64,000 nucleotides of DNA from Acidimicrobiia bacterium (GTDB lineage: Bacteria > Acidobacteriota > Terriglobia > Bryobacterales > Bryobacteraceae), in NCBI GenBank assembly GCA_016871315.1, contig VFZE01000021.1:1-64000 (forward strand), read 5' to 3'. The first letter of the stretch is position 1; every line of letters begins with the position of its first letter. The notes below the pieces were generated by a model. That model ran no database searches and was not told the DNA's origin. It was given only the letters and a program-made list of their open reading frames with translations. This document shows positions 54,534 through 62,485 of the stretch, one piece after another. Made by a program: the position numbers and the translations under genes.

Positions 54534-56394
54534 TATCGTCGGTACGGCGGGTCACATCGATCATGGCAAGACGGCGCTGGTGCGCGCGCTGACGGGGATC
54601 GAGACGGACCGCCTGGAGGAGGAAAAGCGGCGGGGCATCTCGATTGACCTGGGTTTCGCTCATCTGTCACTCGACGGAGACGTGCGGTTGGGTTTTGTGG
54701 ACGTGCCCGGCCACGAGCGATTCGTGAAGAACATGCTGGCGGGCGCGGGCGGCGTGGACCTGCTGCTGCTGGTGATCGCGGCCGATGAATCGATCAAGCC
54801 GCAGACAAGAGAACACTTCGACATCTGCCGCTTGCTCGGCATTCAGCGAGGCATCGTAGTGCTGACAAAGGCGGACCTGGTGGATGCCGACCTTCTCGGG
54901 CTGGCGAAACTCGAGGCGGAGGAGTTCGTGCAGGCGTCGTTTCTGGAAGGAGCGCCGGTAGTTGCTGTCAGCTCGCGGACCGGCCAGGGGATTGAGGAGT
55001 TGAAGCGGCTGCTAAGGGAGCAGGCGCTGGAGACGGAGGAAAAAAGTTCGGCGGGCCACTTCCGGCTTCCGGTGGACCGCGTCTTCACGATGAAAGGCTT
55101 CGGTACGGTAGTGACCGGAACCTTGATCTCGGGCGCCGTGGCTGGCGAGCAGGAAGTGGAGGTGCAGCCGGGCGGGAAGAAGGCTCGCGTGCGTGGGATT
55201 CAAGTGCACGGCGCGGAGGCGGAGAAAGCGCTGGCCGGGCAGAGAACCGCGCTGAACCTGGCGGGCATGGAGCCGGAGGATTTGAGGCGCGGCGCGATGC
55301 TGGTGGAGAAGGGCCGCTTTGAAGCCACCACGATGGTTGATTGCGAGATCGAGATGCTGAGCTCGGCGAAGCCGTTGAAGCATCGCGCTCCGGTGCACTT
55401 TCATGCGTGGACCGCGGAGGTGGAGGCGCAGGTGCGCTTGTTGGAAGGCCCGGACGCAATCGCTCCGGGCGGGAAGGGATTTGCCAGGCTGCTGCTGCGC
55501 GACCCGGTGCAACTTCTGCCAGGGGACCGGTTCATCGTACGCATGTTCTCGCCCGTGGTCACGATTGGAGGAGGGCGCGTGTTGGAAATCGCACCGCCGC
55601 CACGGATGCGAAGGGCGCAGGTTCGGGAGCGGCTTGAGGTTTTCTCGAAAGGCACGGCGAGGGAGCGCGTGGAGCGGCTGGCGATGGAGGCGCGATATGG
55701 GATTAGTTTCGCCGAGTTGGTGTCACGTACAGGACTTGCCGAGGCGAACGTGGCCGACTGCCGCAACTCTCCCAAGCTGGTTCATTTCGCCGAGCCGCAG
55801 GATTGGCTGATCGATGGCGCGCGCATGCAGAGTTTGGTTGACAAGTTGCTGAAGATGGTGTCAGCGTTTCACCGCCAGAATCCGCTGCTGCCCGGCATCT
55901 CGAAGCAGGAACTGCGCAGCCGCGAATTCGCACAGGCGCCCGCCTTTCTGATGGACACGTTGCTGAAGCGCTCGCGCACGCTGGTGAGCGACGGTGAACT
56001 GTTGCGGCTGGCCTCGCACAAGCTGAACCTGCGTCAAGAAGAAGAAGAGGCGGTGGGAAAGATGGAGAAGGCGTTTCACATGGCCGGCCTGGAGGTCCCG
56101 GCTCTGAAGGCTGTGCTCATGAATTGCGGCGTGGAGCCTGCCAAGTCACGGTCGCTGCTGCAGATTCTGCTGCGGGAAGGAAGGCTGGTGCGGGTGAGCG
56201 AGGATCTGGTGTTTCACCGCGATGCGATGGAGAGCCTGAAGCAGATGATGGCGCGGCACAAGGGGGAACGCTTCGCGGTTCCGGCCTTTAAGAGCTGGAC
56301 GGGGATCAGCCGCAAGTATGCGATCCCCTTGCTTGAGTATCTGGACCGGGAAAGAGTGACGAGGCGGGAGGGTGACGAGCGGCTGGTGTTGTGA
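54523..56394 (+). CDS. selB: SelB, selenocysteine-specific translation elongation factor
   Basis: A 623-aa protein, close to the E. coli SelB length. The G domain has GHIDHGKT (residues 10-17), DVPGHERF and TKAD; EF-Tu-like domains 2-3 follow, then a C-terminal run of winged helices ending in [20 protein letters not shown] and RVTRREGD, the hallmark of the SECIS-binding WH4 domain. SelB delivers Sec-tRNA(Sec) to UGA codons followed by a SECIS hairpin. An in-frame ATG 15 bp upstream is possible. selA, selD and selC are not seen in the window. Its presence supports reading the HMA-gene TGA as selenocysteine. Confidence 0.96.
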   Translation: MRNIIVGTAGHIDHGKTALVRALTGIETDRLEEEKRRGISIDLGFAHLSLDGDVRLGFVDVPGHERFVKNMLAGAGGVDLLLLVIAADESIKPQTREHFDICRLLGIQRGIVVLTKADLVDADLLGLAKLEAEEFVQASFLEGAPVVAVSSRTGQGIEELKRLLREQALETEEKSSAGHFRLPVDRVFTMKGFGTVVTGTLISGAVAGEQEVEVQPGGKKARVRGIQVHGAEAEKALAGQRTALNLAGMEPEDLRRGAMLVEKGRFEATTMVDCEIEMLSSAKPLKHRAPVHFHAWTAEVEAQVRLLEGPDAIAPGGKGFARLLLRDPVQLLPGDRFIVRMFSPVVTIGGGRVLEIAPPPRMRRAQVRERLEVFSKGTARERVERLAMEARYGISFAELVSRTGLAEANVADCRNSPKLVHFAEPQDWLIDGARMQSLVDKLLKMVSAFHRQNPLLPGISKQELRSREFAQAPAFLMDTLLKRSRTLVSDGELLRLASHKLNLRQEEEEAVGKMEKAFHMAGLEVPALKAVLMNCGVEPAKSRSLLQILLREGRLVRVSEDLVFHRDAMESLKQMMARHKGERFAVPAFKSWTGISRKYAIPLLEYLDRERVTRREGDERLVL

Positions 56395-56396
56395 GC

Positions 56397-56600
56397 TTAC
56401 GGTTCGAGGTGAATTTCGAAAAACGCGTCGAGGCTTTTCTCCAGCTGGCCGCGGATCTCCTTCTCGGTCTCCCCTTCGATCAGGTGCATGGTGACGGCGG
56501 CCTTCCTGCCATTGGCCAGTTGAATGTCGGCCTGGCCCACCGCCTCGATATCGTCGGCCGGGAGCAGACGCATGCCGTAGATCAAAGCCAGCTTTGCCAT
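56397..56600 (-). CDS. Small hypothetical protein (67 aa)
   Basis: A 67-aa acidic protein starting MAKLALIYGMRLLPADDIEA, with a beta-strand-like middle (ADIQLANGRKAAVTMHLIEG) and a helical end. It lies tail to tail with selB (stops 2 bp apart) and downstream of the hybrid kinase on the same strand, 30 bp after its stop region. No family is recognised; the compact beta-beta-alpha pattern suggests a real folded protein. Confidence 0.5.
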   Translation of the reverse strand: MAKLALIYGMRLLPADDIEAVGQADIQLANGRKAAVTMHLIEGETEKEIRGQLEKSLDAFFEIHLEP

Positions 56601-56630
56601 GGAGCCAGTATACCCGTGGGCGGCGGAATG

Positions 56631-58541
56631 CTAGGCGCCGGCCGATGCGGCCGCTTCATCCAGCAACTCTTCCACTTTCTTCTGAAGCGCGGCGATGCCG
56701 AACGGCTTCGACAGAAAAGCGCAGCGCGCGGGCAGGTTCTCCGGGTCCAGTTCGGCGGCGCCCGTGTAGCCTGAGATGAACAGCACGGGAAGATCGGGCC
56801 AAAGCTCGCGTATGGAGCCCGCCAGATCGACACCGTTCATCCGCGGCATGACGACATCGGAGATCAGCAGATCCAGAGGATGTTCGGTTTCGCGCGCCGT
56901 GTCGAGCGCCTCTTCGCCGCTGGAAGCTTCCAGTACGCGATAGCCCCGGCGGCTAAGAACCTTGCGGATCAAGCTGCGGATTCCCATTTCGTCGTCGACC
57001 AGCAGGACGGTGTGACGGGGCTCCATCGGCTCTTGTGCCGCACCGGCGCGGGCCGGGAATGTGACGGTGAAGCACGTGCCGGAGCCGTAGCTGCTTTCCA
57101 CCGAGATCATTCCGCCCATGTCACGGATTTCCTGGAATACCGCGGTGAGATTCTGGCGTGGTTTATCTCCCTCGAGTGAGGGCTCAAAGACCACAGCCAG
57201 TTCGTTTGGATGAATGGCCATCCCCGTATCGGCGACATGGATGGAAACGGCGGCGCCCGCGGGCGGAACGGCGTCGAGGCCGGCCTTCGAGCTTGCGATG
57301 ACTCCTGCCCGGCTGCGCAGGCTGATCTGGCCGCCTTTTCTTAGGCTTTCGACCCGGCGCGAGCAGAGTGTTTTCAGGACCGACGCGAGAACTTTGGCGT
57401 CGGCTTGAATGCTCATCTCCGGCGCTTGCAGGTCCAGTTCCAGCTGCACGGAGGACGGCAAGGTGGTCCGGATCTCCGCGCCGAGTGAGGCGAGGAACGC
57501 ATCAAGAGCGAGCAGCCGCGGCGGCTGCGTAGCGGCCTGCGTGGGCGCAAGCACGGCGAGTTGCGAAGCGAGGGCGGAAAGCCGGTCGCCCGCCGCGAGG
57601 ATCTCCTGCACATTGGAACGCAGCGGATCGTCGGAAGCCAGGCCATGCAGAAGCTCTTCCCCGTAGCCGCCCAAAATCATGAGCAGGTTGTTGCAATCAT
57701 GAACGACGCGCCCGGCAACGCGGGAGAGCGCATCCAGGCGCGCCGCGTGCATGAGAAACTCATCCTGGCGGCGTGACTCCGTGACGTCGACCGTGATTCC
57801 GTGCAGCCGTAGTACGGGATCCGGTTCCCCGTGAACCAGGAGAACTTGGTCGCGGAGCCAGCGCGTGCGGCCATCGGCGCCAGCGCCGCGATACTCGAAA
57901 GCGCCGACAGGCCCGCCGGCAATGGCCGTCTCATAGAAAGCGCGAACCGAGGCCAGATCGGCCTCCATCACGCGCGCGGAAAGAAAGTCAGCTCCTTGTT
58001 TCCAATGCTCGGCGGGCAGTTGGAGCGGCTCCACGGCCGCTTCGTTCACCTCGAGAAAACGCATGGCCACCGGATCCAGCTCCCAGCTGATGCCCGGATA
58101 GGGTTTCCCGAGGAGTGGCGCCGGTTGCTGCTCCAACTCCACTTCCGCCAGCAGTACCAGTTCCGGCTCCGCTTGCAAGTCCCAATCGCGCATCGGCTGC
58201 AGCGTATAGCGGACGGGGAGGGACCCGCTAGCCGTGGCGACGGCGGAGACCATGGCCGCGTGAGGCAGGCCGCTGGACCAGACCTGTTCCGCGACTTCGG
58301 CGAGCCTCTCAATTCCCGTCAGCTGCGGGAGTGGCGGGGTTTGCTGCAAGTCGACCGGCAAGGAAAAGAGGCGGCGGAAAGCGCGATTGGCCGAGCTCAG
58401 CTGGAGCTCCTTGTCCAGTGTCGCTACCGGCACGGGGAGGTTCGTGAGAATCTCCTGGTAGTAGCGGCGCTCGGCTTCCACGAGCGAAAGGAGGCGCGAG
58501 ACTTCCTTCGCTCTCCAAAGCTCCTGGTCTGCGCGCTCCAT
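56631..58541 (-). CDS. PAS-containing hybrid histidine kinase with C-terminal receiver
   Basis: A 636-aa cytoplasmic sensor: two PAS-like domains (about 25-140 and 145-255), a dimerisation helix with phospho-acceptor His281 (VVHDCNNLLM, close to the HDFNNLL subfamily), an ATPase domain (about 375-500) and a receiver (about 512-630) with LLVDDEMG and ISDVVMPRMNG. The ATPase looks worn: the N-box has no Asn (TLCSRRVESLRKGG), G1 reads DTGMAIHP and the G2 loop is not recognisable. Kinase activity is therefore doubtful. A palindromic array lies just upstream of its start. Confidence 0.83.
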   Translation of the reverse strand: MERADQELWRAKEVSRLLSLVEAERRYYQEILTNLPVPVATLDKELQLSSANRAFRRLFSLPVDLQQTPPLPQLTGIERLAEVAEQVWSSGLPHAAMVSAVATASGSLPVRYTLQPMRDWDLQAEPELVLLAEVELEQQPAPLLGKPYPGISWELDPVAMRFLEVNEAAVEPLQLPAEHWKQGADFLSARVMEADLASVRAFYETAIAGGPVGAFEYRGAGADGRTRWLRDQVLLVHGEPDPVLRLHGITVDVTESRRQDEFLMHAARLDALSRVAGRVVHDCNNLLMILGGYGEELLHGLASDDPLRSNVQEILAAGDRLSALASQLAVLAPTQAATQPPRLLALDAFLASLGAEIRTTLPSSVQLELDLQAPEMSIQADAKVLASVLKTLCSRRVESLRKGGQISLRSRAGVIASSKAGLDAVPPAGAAVSIHVADTGMAIHPNELAVVFEPSLEGDKPRQNLTAVFQEIRDMGGMISVESSYGSGTCFTVTFPARAGAAQEPMEPRHTVLLVDDEMGIRSLIRKVLSRRGYRVLEASSGEEALDTARETEHPLDLLISDVVMPRMNGVDLAGSIRELWPDLPVLFISGYTGAAELDPENLPARCAFLSKPFGIAALQKKVEELLDEAAASAGA

Positions 58542-58591
58542 CGATAGGTGTCCTTAGACCAGTGTTGCTGGTTTGCCGTGGAGGGAACAAG

Positions 58592-58634
58592 GGTACTTTG
58601 TACCAGAATGGTTGCAGTACCAGGTACTGGTACT
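58592..58634. promoter_or_regulatory. Palindromic operator-like array upstream of the hybrid kinase gene
   Basis: GGTAC-TTT-GTACC (58592-58604) is followed 11 bp later by AGTACCAG-GTA-CTGGTACT (58616-58634), both perfect inverted repeats with a 3-base spacer and built on GTAC cores. They stand 51-93 bp before the kinase ATG, where a promoter should be. A terminator for the adjacent gene is less likely because no T-run follows on the minus strand. Confidence 0.45.
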
Positions 58635-58639
58635 CGGCC

Positions 58640-59098
58640 CTATTTCTGCTCGGCCAGCGAGCGGTCGGCGAGGTCGCCGAGGATCGGCAGGCGGTAGTCT
58701 TCATTCTGGCTAGTCTTGACCAGCATGAAGATCCAGATGGCGAAGATGACCATCTTAAAGAGGCTCTCCATGCTGACGCGAAGAAAGGTTCTCGTATCGA
58801 ACCAGAAGAAGGGCATAAAGCCCCAGTCGATGATCAGCCAGACAACGAAAAGGTAAAGACCCTGGAAGGCATGGAAACGTGTGGCGCGCTCATTGCGGAA
58901 ACGCTGGGCAGCGAGCACGACCACGCAGGGTATCCATCCGACAACAGGAATGTAACAGAGCAGCGAAGCAGTGCGGGGACTGATGTTGGATAAGAAGTCC
59001 GAAGGCTTGCCCGAGGCGGCGTCCTGACGTGTGCCACAGAAGGCGCAGAACTGATCGCTTCTGGCTACTTCATGGCCGCACTGAGTGCAAAAAGGCAT
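58640..59098 (-). CDS. Zinc-ribbon DUF4870-like membrane protein
   Basis: A 152-aa protein from the ATG at 59098: N-terminal zinc ribbon (CTQC at 4-7 and CAFC at 18-21), then hydrophobic segments near 45-62, 75-95 and 110-128 with the family-typical HAFQGLYLFVVW segment. DUF4870/Tic20-like proteins of this kind are small membrane proteins of unknown function, often with zinc-ribbon heads in acidobacteria. It is divergent from the MBL-fold gene at 59174. Confidence 0.75.
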   Translation of the reverse strand: MPFCTQCGHEVARSDQFCAFCGTRQDAASGKPSDFLSNISPRTASLLCYIPVVGWIPCVVVLAAQRFRNERATRFHAFQGLYLFVVWLIIDWGFMPFFWFDTRTFLRVSMESLFKMVIFAIWIFMLVKTSQNEDYRLPILGDLADRSLAEQK

Positions 59099-59173
59099 TA
59101 GGAAGCTTTCCAGTATAGGATACGCGGGGTGGCCGATGTTTGTTCCTCGGGCGTCCGTGATAGGATTCCACTC

Positions 59174-60181
59174 ATGACCAGGAGATTGATCATTGGCACG
59201 ATGCTCGCATGGGCGTTCATGGCGGGGGCGACGCTCGACATACACTTCATCGACGTGGAAGGCGGACAGGCGACGCTGATTGTTACGCCGGCAAAGGAGT
59301 CGCTGCTGGTGGATGCGGGCTGGCCGGGCTTTGAAGGCCGGGATGCGGGGAGAATCGTCGCGGCGGCAAAGAAGGCAGGGCTGGCGAGAATCGACTACCT
59401 GATGGTGACGCACTACCATCGGGATCACGTCGGCGGCGTGGAGCAGCTGGCCGGACAGTTTCCGATCGGAACATACGTCGATCACGGGCCGAATCGCGAA
59501 ACGGGGAAGGCGCCGGATGAGCTGTGGGCTTCATATGAGAAGGCGTTCGCCAAGGGGAAGCGGCTCATCGTGAAGCCCGGCGACAAGATTCCATTGAAGG
59601 GCGTGCCGGTGACCGTGGTGACGGCCGATGGCGAGCACATCGCGAAGAGCATGCCGGGCGGCGGAGCACAGAATCCGCTCTGCGCGGCGGAATCGCAAAA
59701 AGCGGCGGATCCGGGAGAAAATGCACGGTCAACGGGGATTCTGGTCCAGATGGGCGATTTCCGGTTTCTCGATATCGGCGACCTGACCTGGAACAAGGAG
59801 TTGGAGCTGGTCTGCCCGGTGAACCGTATCGGCGCCGTGGACGTCTACCTGACGACTCATCACGGGATGGACACTTCCGGTCCGGCGGCGATCGTGCATG
59901 CGCTACGGCCGCGCGTGGCGATCATGAATAACGGCGCGCGAAAAGGCGGTGCGGCGCCGGCCTGGCAGATTGTGAAGAACTCGCCCGGGCTGGAAGATCT
60001 GTGGCAGGTTCACTTTGCGGTAGCCGGCGGGGATGCGAACAACGTGACCAAGGACCAGATCGCGAACCTGGAGGAACAGTGCCAGGGTCACGGGCTAAGC
60101 ATTTCCGCCAGCCAGAACGGCGAGTTCACGGTCACCAATCATCGCAACGGCGCGAGCAAGACTTACCGCAAGAAGAAGTGA
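59174..60181 (+). CDS. Exported metallo-beta-lactamase fold protein (ComEC/Rec2-like hydrolase domain)
   Basis: A 335-aa protein with a signal peptide (MTRRLIIGTMLAWAFMAGA) and a metallo-beta-lactamase fold: LDIHFIDVEGGQATLI near residue 22, the metal motif THYHRDHVGG near 79-88, FLDIGDLTW near 198, and a further His pair in TTHHGMD near 231. It resembles the stand-alone hydrolase domain of ComEC-like proteins, which are nucleases or phosphodiesterases, but lacks the channel domain. The substrate is unknown. Confidence 0.8.
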   Translation: MTRRLIIGTMLAWAFMAGATLDIHFIDVEGGQATLIVTPAKESLLVDAGWPGFEGRDAGRIVAAAKKAGLARIDYLMVTHYHRDHVGGVEQLAGQFPIGTYVDHGPNRETGKAPDELWASYEKAFAKGKRLIVKPGDKIPLKGVPVTVVTADGEHIAKSMPGGGAQNPLCAAESQKAADPGENARSTGILVQMGDFRFLDIGDLTWNKELELVCPVNRIGAVDVYLTTHHGMDTSGPAAIVHALRPRVAIMNNGARKGGAAPAWQIVKNSPGLEDLWQVHFAVAGGDANNVTKDQIANLEEQCQGHGLSISASQNGEFTVTNHRNGASKTYRKKK

Positions 60182-60191
60182 GTGCGCGCGG

Positions 60192-62270
60192 CTATTGGCC
60201 GGCTCCGCCGATCTTTGTGACGAAGCTGTCGATCCCGGCCGACAGGTTCGGCTGCAGGGGCGACTGCAAGGGAAAGTTGATGGAATTGGTGAGGCCGACC
60301 ATATACAAATCCCCTGTCGATTGGTAGGCGATGCCAAGCGGGACATCCGTGCCACTGCCGCCCACATAGGAGCTCATGTTGAGCGAGGCGCCCGAAACAT
60401 CGACGCGGACGAAGAAGGCGTCGTAGACTCCACCGAAGGTGGACTGTACCCCGTTAATCACCGGGAAATTGTTCGAGGCGGTGTAGCCCCCGACATGGGC
60501 GCGGCGGGCGCTATCGACGCGGATCGCGGTGCCGATATCGATTCCACGTCCTCCGAGATAAGAGGTGTACTGGCGAACTCCGCCCACATCGTACTTGGCG
60601 ACAAAGGCGTCGCGGCCACCCCCACCGGGTGCGGTTTGGAACGCCAACAGCAGCGGCAGGTTTGTGGAGGCCGTCACGCCGGTGACGTAGGAGTTATTAA
60701 AGGCGTCCACAGCGATCGCTTGAGCGCATTCCGGCGTCGTGGAGCTGCCTCCGTTCCCACCGATGTAGGTGCTGTACACCAAGGCATTGGCATCGCCATT
60801 GAACCGCACGACGAAGCCATCCATGCCTCCCCCATTGGAGGCCTGCGCCGGGTTGCGGGTGGGAAAATTCGTGGAGGTGGTGCAGCCGACGATGTATGGA
60901 GTCAGGGAAGCAGAAATCGCGATGCCCACCCCCCGGTCGTCCCCGTTACCGCCGATGTAGGTGCTGTAGGAAAGGGCGCCGCTCATGTTCAGCTTGAAAC
61001 TGAATGCGTCCCGCAGCCCGGACTTTGCCGATTGATACGGGAATCGCAATGTGAAGTTAGTGGAGTCGGTTTCCCCCACGACGTAGGGCTGGCCGAACTG
61101 GTCTACAGCCACTCCGTTAGCCGTATCGTTCCCGCTCCCGCCGAAATAGGTGCTGTATGCGATCGCGGAACCGGCCGCGTTCAGCTTCGTCACAAACGCG
61201 TCACGCCCGCCCCTACGGACTGTCTGCACCGCGCTGACGACCGGGAAATCGTTGGAAGTAGTGTAGCCCACCACATACGCATTTCCGCTTGGGTCAATGT
61301 CCATTCCATAGGCCCGGTCGTCACTGGATCCTCCAAGAAATGTCGCGTAGAGCAAGCCTGTCCCAAGCGAGTTGAACTTCATGACGAAGGCGTCCACCGA
61401 TCCGGCAAAGGACCGTACCGGCGACGCGGTGGGATGATCGACGGATTCCGTCCATCCGGCCAGGTAGAGGTTTCCGGAGCTGTCCACCGCCGCTGCGGTG
61501 GCGTTTTCCGTGCGGCTCCCGCCGGCGTAGGTGCTGTAGGAAATCACCGGATCTATCCACAGCGGCCTGGACCGGTCATAGGCGCCGACCTCGAAGCCGA
61601 TCTCTCCGCCCGGCCTCAATTCAAACCGGCCCGGGATCGCCATCCGGCTGCCTCCCGTCACCTGATACAATTCCGGCGGAAGCTCGCGCAATTCTCCTCC
61701 CGGAGCCAGCACCACCAGCGAGCCGTCCTCGGCGATGCTCAGCTTATCGATTCCCCAGTAGCGCATGTGAATCTGCTTCGGATCGGCCCCTGGGGCGACG
61801 ATGAAATCCGACTTCAAGCTGCGCCCATTGGCGCCGTACACCATGTCGATACCCGGGTAAAGGTCGCGGTAGCGCACCTCCTTATACAAGGGAACATTCC
61901 GCACCCACGTGGAGGAGTCCTTGCCCAGCAGGAAATTCGCAGTCCCCTCCATCGGCTGATGTCCTTCCGGCATGGCGCCGGCATTGGCGCCGGGAAACTC
62001 CAGCGTGATCAGGTGACCCTTCCGGTGGAAGACGATCTTGCCGGTTTCGAGCGATGCCGCTACCTCCGGTGTCTGCACGAGGAAACGCGTAGCTGCTTCC
62101 ACCTGACCGACATTCTTCATATAGAAGACAGGAATGGCACGTGGAGGTCCCTGAACTGCCTCGGAACCGGCCCCTCTCTGTGGAACGGCCAGCAGCAATC
62201 CGGCCGCGATTGCCAGAACTCCCGTTACCATCCACACCGCTCGTGCGCGCCATCGCACAGTTACTTCCAT
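60192..62270 (-). CDS. Exported SBBP-repeat beta-propeller protein
   Basis: A 692-aa protein from the ATG at 62270, preceded by AAGGAGAT. A signal/transmembrane segment (about 12-30) is followed by a DUF7948-like N-terminal domain (about 45-255) containing YKEVRYRDLYPGIDMVYG. From about 265 onward seven or more SBBP repeats follow the pattern YSTYxGG...D...VD..GN.Y..G.T.S..FP. Such proteins are secreted and abundant in acidobacteria, probably as adhesins or surface propellers. Its ending overlaps no neighbour: stops converge with the MBL gene 10 bp apart. Confidence 0.87.
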   Translation of the reverse strand: MEVTVRWRARAVWMVTGVLAIAAGLLLAVPQRGAGSEAVQGPPRAIPVFYMKNVGQVEAATRFLVQTPEVAASLETGKIVFHRKGHLITLEFPGANAGAMPEGHQPMEGTANFLLGKDSSTWVRNVPLYKEVRYRDLYPGIDMVYGANGRSLKSDFIVAPGADPKQIHMRYWGIDKLSIAEDGSLVVLAPGGELRELPPELYQVTGGSRMAIPGRFELRPGGEIGFEVGAYDRSRPLWIDPVISYSTYAGGSRTENATAAAVDSSGNLYLAGWTESVDHPTASPVRSFAGSVDAFVMKFNSLGTGLLYATFLGGSSDDRAYGMDIDPSGNAYVVGYTTSNDFPVVSAVQTVRRGGRDAFVTKLNAAGSAIAYSTYFGGSGNDTANGVAVDQFGQPYVVGETDSTNFTLRFPYQSAKSGLRDAFSFKLNMSGALSYSTYIGGNGDDRGVGIAISASLTPYIVGCTTSTNFPTRNPAQASNGGGMDGFVVRFNGDANALVYSTYIGGNGGSSTTPECAQAIAVDAFNNSYVTGVTASTNLPLLLAFQTAPGGGGRDAFVAKYDVGGVRQYTSYLGGRGIDIGTAIRVDSARRAHVGGYTASNNFPVINGVQSTFGGVYDAFFVRVDVSGASLNMSSYVGGSGTDVPLGIAYQSTGDLYMVGLTNSINFPLQSPLQPNLSAGIDSFVTKIGGAGQ

Positions 62271-62485
62271 TGACGATCTCCTTAGTTCTGTTTGCTGAAA
62301 CGGCCTGTGGCGCGAACGGCTCTGGCCTGGCGCAGGACAACGCCTATTCTCTCTTTCGACCCGCCGGCCGGAAGGCTTTAGCGTTTCGGCCCCATTGTCT
62401 TCTGGTGGCCGTTGAATCGTAAATTCTCCTGCGTTATCATCGGGATTCACTAGCCCGCAGCCGCTGTTTTCCCGGACTCCACAAG

